Below, piece after piece: positions 18,995-26,142 of a stretch of DNA of 64,000 bases. The translations under genes and the position numbers were made by a program. Each line of letters opens with the position of its first letter. Positions within the stretch are counted from its first letter, which is position 1. Origin of the DNA: Chitinophagaceae bacterium (GTDB taxonomy: Bacteria > Bacteroidota > Bacteroidia > Chitinophagales > Chitinophagaceae); NCBI GenBank assembly GCA_009996675.1, contig JAACZQ010000014.1:1-64000 (forward strand), given 5' to 3'. Under the pieces are notes generated by a model. The model worked only from the letters and a program-made list of their open reading frames with translations. It did not search any database and had not been told where the DNA came from.

Positions 18995-20434
18995 ATGAAA
19001 AAGATGACGTTTAAGAAAGTCGCGCTGACCATTGGGGTTTGTTCCACTTTACTGGTTGGATGTAGCAAAGCCATCAATGATTTTGGCGACATCAATAACA
19101 ACCCCAACGCCACTACTGTACCTATTACTTCTGCCTTGCTCACCAACGTGCTGTCCAATGTAGGTAATAACGTATGGGGTACGGCCATCAATAATACTGC
19201 GGGTTTGTACTGTCAGTACATGTCTGAAACCCAGTATACAGATGCTTCCCGCTACGCAACTACTACCCTGAACTGGGATGCGTATTATGCGGGTGATCTG
19301 TATGACCTGCAGAATATCATCAACGTAAATACCGATCCAGCCACTAAGGACAATGCTGCGCAGTTTGGTTCCAACAATAACCAGATTGCTATTGCCCGTA
19401 TTCTGAAAGCCTATTATTTTATGGTGCTGACAGATTCTTATGGCGATATCCCTTATTTCGATGCACTGAAGGGTAAAGGAACCATTGCTTACGATAAGCA
19501 GGAACTGATTTACCCCGATCTGATCAAAGAACTGAAAGCTGCCGTAGCCCAGTTCGATGGCGGTGCTACCGTACAGGGAGATGTAATGTACAGTGGCAGT
19601 ACCACCAAGTGGAAGAAGTTTGCCAACTCACTCATTGCTACTATTGCACTGCGTATGTCTAAAGCCAATGCCACACTTGGTAAGGCTGAATTTGCCGCAG
19701 CGGTTGCTGCCGGTGTGATTGAGTCTAATGCTGATAATGCTGCTATTCCGTATCCCGGTGGTAACTACCGCAACCCCATTTATACGTACTATGTGATTAC
19801 ACAGCGTTTCGACTATGCGGTGAGCAAGACCATCACAGATTTCATGACCAATCTGTCTGATCCCCGTCTGGCTGTGTATTCCAGCAACAGCAATGGCTTC
19901 CCTTACGGCTTAACCCGTAATGATGCCCTGGCCTGGCAAACAGCCAACCCCACTTTTGGTTTCCTCCTGGGCTTTACCAATACGTCGCAGACCATGCCGC
20001 TCAGCCTGATCACTGCCGGTCAGATGTACCTGGCACGTGCCGAAGCTGCCCGCCTGGGATGGACTACCGAAGTAGTGGCTACCAACTACACAACCGGTAT
20101 TACCCTGGAAATGAACCGTTGGGGCTTTACCAATGCCGGTACCATTGCTACTTACCTGGCACAGACCAATGTAGCACTGACTGGTGTGGGTGATGACAAG
20201 AAAATTGCCGAGCAGCGCTGGCTGGCTTACTATCCAGATGGTAACCAGGGTTGGGCCGAATGGCGTAAATCGGGTTATCCCGTACTGGCTCCTGCACCCG
20301 GTGCCGGTAACCCCATTCCCCGTAGGATTGCTTACGGTCCGAATGAGCCTTTGTATAACCCAACCAACTACGCTGCAGCTGCTGCGCAGTACAACTCGAA
20401 TTCTATGAATTCGAAAGTATGGTGGGATAAATAA
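18995..20434 (+). CDS. SusD/RagB-family lipoprotein (second copy)
   Basis: The 479-aa product has a lipoprotein signal peptide with lipobox LLVGC (Cys23) and the family segment ILKAYYFMVLTDSYGDIPYF. The C-terminus KVWWDK mirrors the first SusD. It should act as the surface-binding partner of the SusC encoded just upstream. The two SusD proteins are clearly related but well diverged, so the duplication is not recent. Confidence 0.94.
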   Translation: MKKMTFKKVALTIGVCSTLLVGCSKAINDFGDINNNPNATTVPITSALLTNVLSNVGNNVWGTAINNTAGLYCQYMSETQYTDASRYATTTLNWDAYYAGDLYDLQNIINVNTDPATKDNAAQFGSNNNQIAIARILKAYYFMVLTDSYGDIPYFDALKGKGTIAYDKQELIYPDLIKELKAAVAQFDGGATVQGDVMYSGSTTKWKKFANSLIATIALRMSKANATLGKAEFAAAVAAGVIESNADNAAIPYPGGNYRNPIYTYYVITQRFDYAVSKTITDFMTNLSDPRLAVYSSNSNGFPYGLTRNDALAWQTANPTFGFLLGFTNTSQTMPLSLITAGQMYLARAEAARLGWTTEVVATNYTTGITLEMNRWGFTNAGTIATYLAQTNVALTGVGDDKKIAEQRWLAYYPDGNQGWAEWRKSGYPVLAPAPGAGNPIPRRIAYGPNEPLYNPTNYAAAAAQYNSNSMNSKVWWDK

Positions 20435-20475
20435 TAGACCTGGATCCCGAATAGGTGATTCACACTGTTTTCGGT

Positions 20476-20500
20476 TTTTATAGTTTATCATGCACATGAG
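20476..20500 (+). repeat. 25-nt element behind second susD
   Basis: Exact copy of 15436-15460. It ends CATGCACATGAG and is followed at once by a GC-rich hairpin. The similarity extends weakly a further ~10 nt upstream. Confidence 0.85.
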
Positions 20501-20502
20501 CG

Positions 20503-20522
20503 GGGCCGGCTTTAGCCGGCCC
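20503..20522 (+). terminator. Hairpin behind second susCD operon
   Basis: An 8-bp stem GGGCCGGC / GCCGGCCC with loop TTTA sits where the first operon has its terminator. There is no strong T tract, so it may be a weak terminator or an mRNA 3'-end stabiliser. Confidence 0.65.
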
Positions 20523-20564
20523 TAATCATTTTAAACCGGGCTGGCAGATCAGGGCTTTTCCACG

Positions 20565-20572
20565 TATTTTTG
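20565..20572 (+). promoter_or_regulatory. -7 promoter element of the DUF3467 gene
   Basis: TATTTTTG fits TAnnTTTG and lies 17 nt before the ATG at 20590. Confidence 0.6.
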
Positions 20573-20589
20573 TCCCCTTAAACCGTTTT

Positions 20590-20898
20590 ATGGAACAACA
20601 ACCGAATAATCAGCTGAATATCGAGATCAGTGAGGAAATGGCAGAAGGCGCATATGCCAACCTGGCCATCATTACCCATAGTAATGCCGAGTTTGTGATT
20701 GATTTCGTGAATGTAATGCCCGGTACCCCCAAAAGCCGTGTAAAATCACGCATCATCTTCACACCCATGCATGCCAAGCGGTTTATGAAAGCCCTGGAGG
20801 AAAATATTGAACGCTTTGAAGCTGCCAATGGCCCCATCCAGGACCTGGAACATATAGAAATTCCCATGAATTTCGGTGGTCCCACCGCTCAGGCCTGA
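20590..20898 (+). CDS. DUF3467 domain protein
   Basis: This 102-aa soluble protein is almost entirely one DUF3467 domain (EMAEGAYANLAIITHSNAEF, then FTPMHAKRFMKALEENIERFE). The family is small, conserved in many Bacteroidota and of unknown function. It is single-gene here, with its own -7 element, and its 3' end is close to convergent radC (7 nt gap). Confidence 0.88.
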   Translation: MEQQPNNQLNIEISEEMAEGAYANLAIITHSNAEFVIDFVNVMPGTPKSRVKSRIIFTPMHAKRFMKALEENIERFEAANGPIQDLEHIEIPMNFGGPTAQA

Positions 20899-20905
20899 TG
20901 CCTTT

Positions 20906-21595
20906 TCACAGTAAACCCTCTTCCGCCAGGCTGCAATAACCCTGCTGACCAACAATAATATGGTCCAGCAGCCGTATGTCGAGCAGTGCCGCCGCCTCCT
21001 TTAAGCGGCGTGTTAACCGTAGATCCTGCTCACTGGGGCGGGTTTGTCCGCTGGGATGGTTATGGCTCACAATCAGTGCCACCGCTTCATGCACCAATGC
21101 TTTGCGCAGGATCACACGCGGATCGGCCACTGTGGTATTGATGCCACCCTCACTCACAATTTCAAAATCAATCAAACGGTTGGCACTGTTCAGAAATACC
21201 ACGGCAAACACTTCCTGCCGCCGGTGCCCCAGTTTGGATACCAGGAAATGATGAATGTCCGCCGCAGAACGGATAACCGTTTGTTGCGCCTGCACCATAT
21301 TCCGGCGCAAACCCAGCTCCAGCGCCGCGCAGATACCAATGGCTTTGGCCTCTCCAAGGCCCTTGATTTTAAAATGACAGATATCCCGTGGACCCATACC
21401 GCCCAGTTTGTTCAGATCATTCTGACAGGATTGCAATAACTCTTTAGCCAGTTGCAAAGCAGAACGGTTACGGGTGCCATGATTGATGATCAATGCCAGT
21501 AATTCCGACTGGCTGAGAGAGGACGGACCCGATTGCAGCAACTTTTTGCGGGGCTGATCATCTTCCAGCCAGTATTTAATAGATGTGGATTCCAT
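20906..21595 (-). CDS. radC: RadC-family JAB-domain protein
   Basis: The 229-aa protein has an N-terminal helix-hairpin-helix region (KLGGMGPRDICHFKIKGLG) and a C-terminal JAB/MPN metalloprotease-like domain with the metal motif SHNHPSGQTRPSEQD. The family is called RadC, but a direct role in DNA repair is doubtful and its biochemical function is unsettled. It is divergent from prs with 75 nt between the starts. Confidence 0.93.
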   Translation of the reverse strand: MESTSIKYWLEDDQPRKKLLQSGPSSLSQSELLALIINHGTRNRSALQLAKELLQSCQNDLNKLGGMGPRDICHFKIKGLGEAKAIGICAALELGLRRNMVQAQQTVIRSAADIHHFLVSKLGHRRQEVFAVVFLNSANRLIDFEIVSEGGINTTVADPRVILRKALVHEAVALIVSHNHPSGQTRPSEQDLRLTRRLKEAAALLDIRLLDHIIVGQQGYCSLAEEGLL

Positions 21596-21643
21596 AGTGA
21601 AAAAATTGAAAAATTCAAATCCTGATTTCTTAACCTAAGGCTC

Positions 21644-21651
21644 TATCTTCG
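21644..21651 (+). promoter_or_regulatory. Likely -7 element of prs
   Basis: TATCTTCG differs from TAnnTTTG at one base and lies 19 nt before the prs ATG. Confidence 0.45.
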
Positions 21652-21670
21652 CCACATATTCCCCGTATAT

Positions 21671-22627
21671 ATGAACCCATCCGTTAAGATTTTCTCCGGC
21701 ACCGGTTCTCAGAAGCTGGCAGAAAAAATTGCCCAGCGCTTTGGTGCCCCCATCGGCAAAATCAATATCCAAAAATTCAGCGACGGTGAATTCCAGCCCA
21801 TATTCCTGGAAAGTATTCGTGGCGATTATGTTTTTCTTGTACAAAGCACGTATGCCCCCACCGATAACCTCATGGAGCTCCTGCTCATGATTGATGCGGC
21901 CAAAAGAGCCAGTGCTTATAAAGTCATAGCCGTTATCCCATATTATGGCTTCGCAAGGCAAGACCGGAAAGACAAACCCCGCGTGGCTATCGGCTCCAAA
22001 CTTATAGCAACTCTACTCGAAGCAGCCGGAGCGGATAGGGTGATAACGATGGACCTCCACGCACCCCAGATCCAGGGCTTTTTTGATGTGCCCGTGGATC
22101 ACCTCGACAGTTCAGCTATTTTTATTCCCTATATCGAGCAACTGAAATTGCAGAACCTGGCATTTGCAGCCCCCGACGTGGGCAGTACCAACCGGGTAAG
22201 GGAAGTAGCCAGCTATTTCAATGCAGAAATGGTGATCTGCGATAAACACCGCAAAAGAGCTAATGAAATCGCCAGTATGGTTGTGATTGGTGATGTAGCC
22301 GACCGCGATATCGTGCTGGTAGATGATATCTGTGATACCGGCGGTACCCTGGCCAAAGCAGCAGCCCTGCTGAAAGAAAAAGGAGCCCGCAGCGTACGCG
22401 CACTCATTACCCACCCCGTACTCAGTGGGAAAGCCTACGAAAACATCGAAAACAGCGTACTGGAAGAGCTGGTGGTATGTGATACCATTCCCCTGCGCCA
22501 GGACAGCCCCAAAATAAAAGTGGTATCCGTGGCCGATCTCTTCGCCATCGCCATCCGGAATGCCTACGAAAACAAAAGTATCACCAGCCTCTTTATTCAT
22601 TCCCAGTTGAGGGGGAGGGATAAGTAA
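21671..22627 (+). CDS. prs: Ribose-phosphate pyrophosphokinase
   Basis: PRPP synthetase makes phosphoribosyl pyrophosphate from ribose 5-phosphate and ATP, feeding purine, pyrimidine, His and Trp synthesis. The 318-aa protein shows FSDGEFQP, the ATP-loop region YYGFARQDRKDKPR, the metal-binding segment MDLHAPQIQGFF and the PRPP loop DIVLVDDICDTGGTL. prs-rplY-pth is a common order in Bacteroidota; here the order is kept but a histidine kinase gene lies between rplY and pth. A composite repeat lies between prs and rplY. Confidence 0.97.
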   Translation: MNPSVKIFSGTGSQKLAEKIAQRFGAPIGKINIQKFSDGEFQPIFLESIRGDYVFLVQSTYAPTDNLMELLLMIDAAKRASAYKVIAVIPYYGFARQDRKDKPRVAIGSKLIATLLEAAGADRVITMDLHAPQIQGFFDVPVDHLDSSAIFIPYIEQLKLQNLAFAAPDVGSTNRVREVASYFNAEMVICDKHRKRANEIASMVVIGDVADRDIVLVDDICDTGGTLAKAAALLKEKGARSVRALITHPVLSGKAYENIENSVLEELVVCDTIPLRQDSPKIKVVSVADLFAIAIRNAYENKSITSLFIHSQLRGRDK

Positions 22628-22630
22628 ACC

Positions 22631-22755
22631 GTAAGCTACGGGCTGAAATGGCAATAAAATATAAAATGCTTATATAGTATTGATTTTCAGTACTGTATAA
22701 GCATTTTGCATGTTAGTAACCTGTCCTTGCAGCTTGTAGCTTGAAGCGGGTAGCT
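22631..22755. repeat. Composite element: heptads flanking a 20-bp hairpin
   Basis: Left: GTAAGCT, ACGGGCT (22631-22644). Centre: a long hairpin, 22663-22707. Right: TGCAGCT, TGTAGCT, TGAAGCG, GGTAGCT (22728-22755). The left heptads are roughly the inverse of the right ones. The hairpin stem is 12 perfect pairs (AAAATGCTTATA / TATAAGCATTTT) plus 8 pairs with two G-U, and loop ATTTT. It starts 4 nt after the prs stop. Confidence 0.75.
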
Positions 22756-22775
22756 GAATCCTCGGGATTTTTCCC

Positions 22776-22783
22776 TACTTTTG
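22776..22783 (+). promoter_or_regulatory. -7 promoter element of rplY
   Basis: TACTTTTG matches TAnnTTTG and ends 18 nt before the rplY ATG. This supports a separate transcript from prs. Confidence 0.65.
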
Positions 22784-22801
22784 CCGTCCAAAATTTAAAA
22801 C

Positions 22802-23392
22802 ATGAAAACAATTACAATCGAAGGACAACTGAGGACCGAGCATGGCAAAAAAGCCGCCCGCCAGATTCGCTCTCAGGAAAATGTGCCAGGTGTAATTTAC
22901 GGGGGTGCGCAGGAGATTAATTTCTACGCTTCTGCTAAGGCTTTCAAGCCTTTGGTGTACACCAGTGAATTCCAGATCGCGGAAGTTTCCGTAGATGGCA
23001 AATCGTATAAGTGTATTCTGAAAGATCTTCAGTTCGACAAAGTAGACGATTCCCTGATCCACGTAGATCTGCTGGAATTAGTAGACAACAAAAAAGTAGT
23101 AGCTACACTGCCACTGCGTTTTGTAGGAACTTCTGTAGGTGTGAAAGAAGGTGGTAAACTGGTGACCAAAATGAAGGCCCTGAAAGTAAAAGCTTTACCC
23201 AAGGACCTGAAAGAAGCCATCAATGTAGACATCACCACACTGGAACTGAACGGTAATATCCGGGTAGAAGATGTGGTTGCGGAAAATATGGAGATACTCA
23301 ACTCTCCCCGTATTCCCATCGCATCCGTAGTAATGACCCGTCAGCTGAAGCAGGAAGAAGCTTCTGCCGCTAAAGACGAGAAGAAGAAGTAA
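22802..23392 (+). CDS. rplY: 50S ribosomal protein L25 (Ctc form)
   Basis: L25 binds 5S rRNA in the large subunit; the long form with a C-terminal TL5/Ctc domain is linked to stress. At 196 aa this is the long form: the 5S-binding domain (about 1-95, GKKAARQIRSQENVPGVIYG) is followed by the CTC beta domain (about 100-180) and a lysine-rich tail ending EKKK. It has its own -7 element and a strong terminator. Confidence 0.95.
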   Translation: MKTITIEGQLRTEHGKKAARQIRSQENVPGVIYGGAQEINFYASAKAFKPLVYTSEFQIAEVSVDGKSYKCILKDLQFDKVDDSLIHVDLLELVDNKKVVATLPLRFVGTSVGVKEGGKLVTKMKALKVKALPKDLKEAINVDITTLELNGNIRVEDVVAENMEILNSPRIPIASVVMTRQLKQEEASAAKDEKKK

Positions 23393-23419
23393 TCTTTGTA
23401 AAAAGATCATGATATCCAG

Positions 23420-23447
23420 AAGCCCGGTACCCGTTACCGGGCTTTTT
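23420..23447 (+). terminator. Terminator of rplY
   Basis: A 10-bp stem AAGCCCGGTA / TACCGGGCTT with loop CCCGT is followed by more Ts. It lies just before the convergent histidine kinase stop. Confidence 0.9.
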
Positions 23448-23452
23448 GTTGG

Positions 23453-24760
23453 TTAAATGGAAGAGGGGAGTGCAATATTAAACACAGCACCCTGCGGCTG
23501 GTTATGTTCGGCCCAAACCCTTCCCTGGTTTTTTTCCACGAATTCTTTCACCAGTTTCAGTCCCAGTCCCGTTCCTTTTTCATTCATCGTTCCCTTACGA
23601 GATACCAGGTTGGCCGAAGAAAACAGGCTTTGCAGGGTAGCTTCATCCATCCCGCATCCCTGGTCGGCAATCGTAATAATCACCTGGTGCTGCCATTGTT
23701 TGGCGGAGATATGGATGTCTCCTCCTTTGAAGCTGTATTTGATGGCATTGGACAAAAGATTGCGTAGCAAAAGCAATAAATGATCGGCATCTACCCAAAC
23801 CGCAGCAGCATCCAGCTGTTTATGAACCCGGATTTGTTTTTGTTCGATCTCCATCCGCATCAGTGCTTCTATCTGTTCCAGGATGGGGGCCAGTATGACT
23901 TTACGCGGATTGGCTTCAATGCCTTCGAGCTGACTATTACTCCATTGCAGCAGGTTGTCCATACTCACCCGCAACTGTTTCACCTGTGAGCCGATATGTT
24001 CAATGAATTCATGGAACTGCTTGGGATCAATCATGCCTTTTTGCAGCATATCCAATGTATTGTGTAACTGGGCAATGGGTGAACGCAGGTCATGTGCAAT
24101 GATGGAAAAAATTTTCTCCTTGGTGGTATTCGATTCCTCCAGCTCCCGGTTATTCAGCTGTAAGCGGCGCTGACTGTTTTCCAGCTCCCGCTCATAAAAC
24201 CGGGTCTCCTGCCGGTAGTATAACATCACCAGCATACACAATAACAAAGCGGCACCCATATTAAAATAGGTGCGTCCGGGGGGGAGGGCATCGTATACAA
24301 AATCCGACAGATCAAAATACCGGATGGCAATAAAAATGGCAAAGTTCAGCAGGGAGATCAAAATAATAGGCAGCTTGCCACGCAGGATCACGGCAATAAT
24401 AATACTGTTCGCGATGAGGTAGTATTCATTGCCGTTTTGAAAGAGAACAGCGGTAATGCTTAATCCCAAAGTGGAAAGAATGGTCAGCAGGATACGGGCC
24501 GCCTGCGTATAATGGTAATAATTGGTGATCAGGAAAATAACCCCGCACACAATATTGGCAAATAATATGGTTGCATTAAGGTAGTGCCCCTCAAAAAGAT
24601 TCACAACTGTAAAAACCGACGTGAGTAACTGACCGGCAATAACCATGAGGTTCAATACACGGGTACGTTTGACTTCACCAGGCTCAGATCCGGGCTGTAC
24701 ACCAATATTCACCGCACGCTGAAATAAACGGCGTAAAAAGGATGAGGGGAAGCTTGACAT
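23453..24760 (-). CDS. Membrane sensor histidine kinase
   Basis: The 435-aa protein has a short cytoplasmic N-terminus, about five to six membrane helices (residues 36-182), a coiled linker, the dimerisation/phosphotransfer region with His223 in IIAHDLRSPIAQ, and an ATPase domain with DQGCGMDE and KGTGLGLKLVKEF. No extracytoplasmic sensor domain is seen, so a signal inside the membrane is likely. No response regulator is adjacent. It lies in opposite orientation between rplY and pth and is divergent from pth. Confidence 0.92.
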   Translation of the reverse strand: MSSFPSSFLRRLFQRAVNIGVQPGSEPGEVKRTRVLNLMVIAGQLLTSVFTVVNLFEGHYLNATILFANIVCGVIFLITNYYHYTQAARILLTILSTLGLSITAVLFQNGNEYYLIANSIIIAVILRGKLPIILISLLNFAIFIAIRYFDLSDFVYDALPPGRTYFNMGAALLLCMLVMLYYRQETRFYERELENSQRRLQLNNRELEESNTTKEKIFSIIAHDLRSPIAQLHNTLDMLQKGMIDPKQFHEFIEHIGSQVKQLRVSMDNLLQWSNSQLEGIEANPRKVILAPILEQIEALMRMEIEQKQIRVHKQLDAAAVWVDADHLLLLLRNLLSNAIKYSFKGGDIHISAKQWQHQVIITIADQGCGMDEATLQSLFSSANLVSRKGTMNEKGTGLGLKLVKEFVEKNQGRVWAEHNQPQGAVFNIALPSSI

Positions 24761-24827
24761 GGGAACCGAAAATTAATGCATCAACAGCAAACCTGTTAAT
24801 TTTATTTAAGTCATCGGGTCAGTACTG

Positions 24828-24835
24828 TATTTTTG
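24828..24835 (+). promoter_or_regulatory. -7 promoter element of pth
   Basis: TATTTTTG fits TAnnTTTG and ends 4 nt before the ATG at 24840, which suggests a leaderless mRNA. Confidence 0.7.
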
Positions 24836-24839
24836 TTGC

Positions 24840-25418
24840 ATGATGAACAGGTTCCTGATCGTTGGCTTGGGCAATATTGGTGATGAATACAGGCATACAC
24901 GTCACAACATCGGATTTGATGTGGTATCTGCATTTGTCATTAAACATGGCGGGTTTTTCCGTGTCGACCGGCTGGCAGAAGTGGCAGAGGTAAAATGGAA
25001 GGGCAAACAGTTTGTATGCATCAAGCCCACGACCTACATGAACCTCAGTGGTAAAGCATTCAAATATTGGATGGATAAAGAAAAAATTCCGGTGGAAGCC
25101 AGCCTCACTATTGTAGATGATCTGGCCCTGCCACTCAGCAAATTACGTTTACGCGGTTCGGGCAGTGATGCGGGGCATAATGGGCTGAAAGATATTCAGC
25201 TTACACTTGGTACCGATCAATACCCTAAATTGCGCTTCGGAATCGGTAACCAGTTTCCCAAAGGCCGTCAGGTTGAGTTTGTACTGGGAAAATGGCTGCC
25301 GGCGGAAGAACCCATTGTAAGGGCCAAAATTGAAAAGTCGGTGGAAGTGATTGAATGGTTTGCCGGTATGGGACTTTCCAGGGCCATGAATGAAGCAAAT
25401 ACCCTGAATTTTGAATAA
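24840..25418 (+). CDS. pth: Peptidyl-tRNA hydrolase
   Basis: Pth releases peptides from prematurely dropped peptidyl-tRNA. The 192-aa protein has FLIVGLGNIGDEYRHTRHNIGFD with the catalytic His, KPTTYMNLSGKA, and the Asp-containing DDLALPLSKLRLRGSGSDAGHNGLKDI. Two ATG codons are in tandem at the start (24840 and 24843); either may be used. Confidence 0.96.
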   Translation: MMNRFLIVGLGNIGDEYRHTRHNIGFDVVSAFVIKHGGFFRVDRLAEVAEVKWKGKQFVCIKPTTYMNLSGKAFKYWMDKEKIPVEASLTIVDDLALPLSKLRLRGSGSDAGHNGLKDIQLTLGTDQYPKLRFGIGNQFPKGRQVEFVLGKWLPAEEPIVRAKIEKSVEVIEWFAGMGLSRAMNEANTLNFE

Positions 25419-25530
25419 TACCCGTGTTTTTCCAGCGTTATGTATGGAAAAATCACCCATCCAATAGCCAAAGAAATACCAACAGACTCCGGGACAATAG
25501 TGATCGGAGACAGCCTAAAACAGAACTGTT

Positions 25531-26142
25531 ATGAAGATTTTTTGCGTTGGAAGAAACTATGCAGATCATGCCAAAGAACTGGGAAATGCGGTACCGGAAG
25601 ACCCGGTGATTTTTATGAAACCCAAATCGGCACTGCACCTGGCCAATGCGCCATTTTATTATCCCGAGTTTACCAACGAACTGCACTATGAAGCAGAACT
25701 GGTCCTGCGTATTGCCAAAAACGGGAAATACCTGCCCGAACATCATGCAGGAAAATATTACGATGCGGTTACGGTGGGTATTGATTTCACCGCACGGGAT
25801 ATTCAGTCAGAGCTGAAGAAAAAAGGACTGCCCTGGGAAAAAGCCAAAGCATGGGATCAGTCGGCCATCCTGGGTAAATGGGTACCCTTTACCACAGAAA
25901 TGCGCAGAACACCCCTCATGTTTTCCTTAAAGAAAAACGGAGAAACCGTACAGAACGGCGACTCATCCGATATGATCTTTCCCTTCGATACCATCGTATC
26001 ACATATCTCGCAATACTTCTCACTCAATATCGGCGACCTGATCTATACAGGTACACCGGCCGGGGTGGGAGAAGCCGTAGTTGGAGATGTGCTGGAAGGT
26101 TTCCTGGGAACAGATAAAATGTTTGAACTGGAAGTGAAATGA
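25531..26142 (+). CDS. Fumarylacetoacetate hydrolase-family protein
   Basis: This 203-aa protein is a single FAH domain of the short FAHD1/YcgM type: it starts MKIFCVGRNYADHAKELGN, has FMKPKSAL, the metal ligands in HYEAELVLRI and later DFTARDIQ, and ends with GDLIYTGTPAGVG. Family members act as acylpyruvases or oxaloacetate tautomerases/decarboxylases; the substrate here is inferred only. Its stop overlaps the start of the fused E1 gene by 4 nt (ATGA), so the two products are made together. Confidence 0.9.
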   Translation: MKIFCVGRNYADHAKELGNAVPEDPVIFMKPKSALHLANAPFYYPEFTNELHYEAELVLRIAKNGKYLPEHHAGKYYDAVTVGIDFTARDIQSELKKKGLPWEKAKAWDQSAILGKWVPFTTEMRRTPLMFSLKKNGETVQNGDSSDMIFPFDTIVSHISQYFSLNIGDLIYTGTPAGVGEAVVGDVLEGFLGTDKMFELEVK

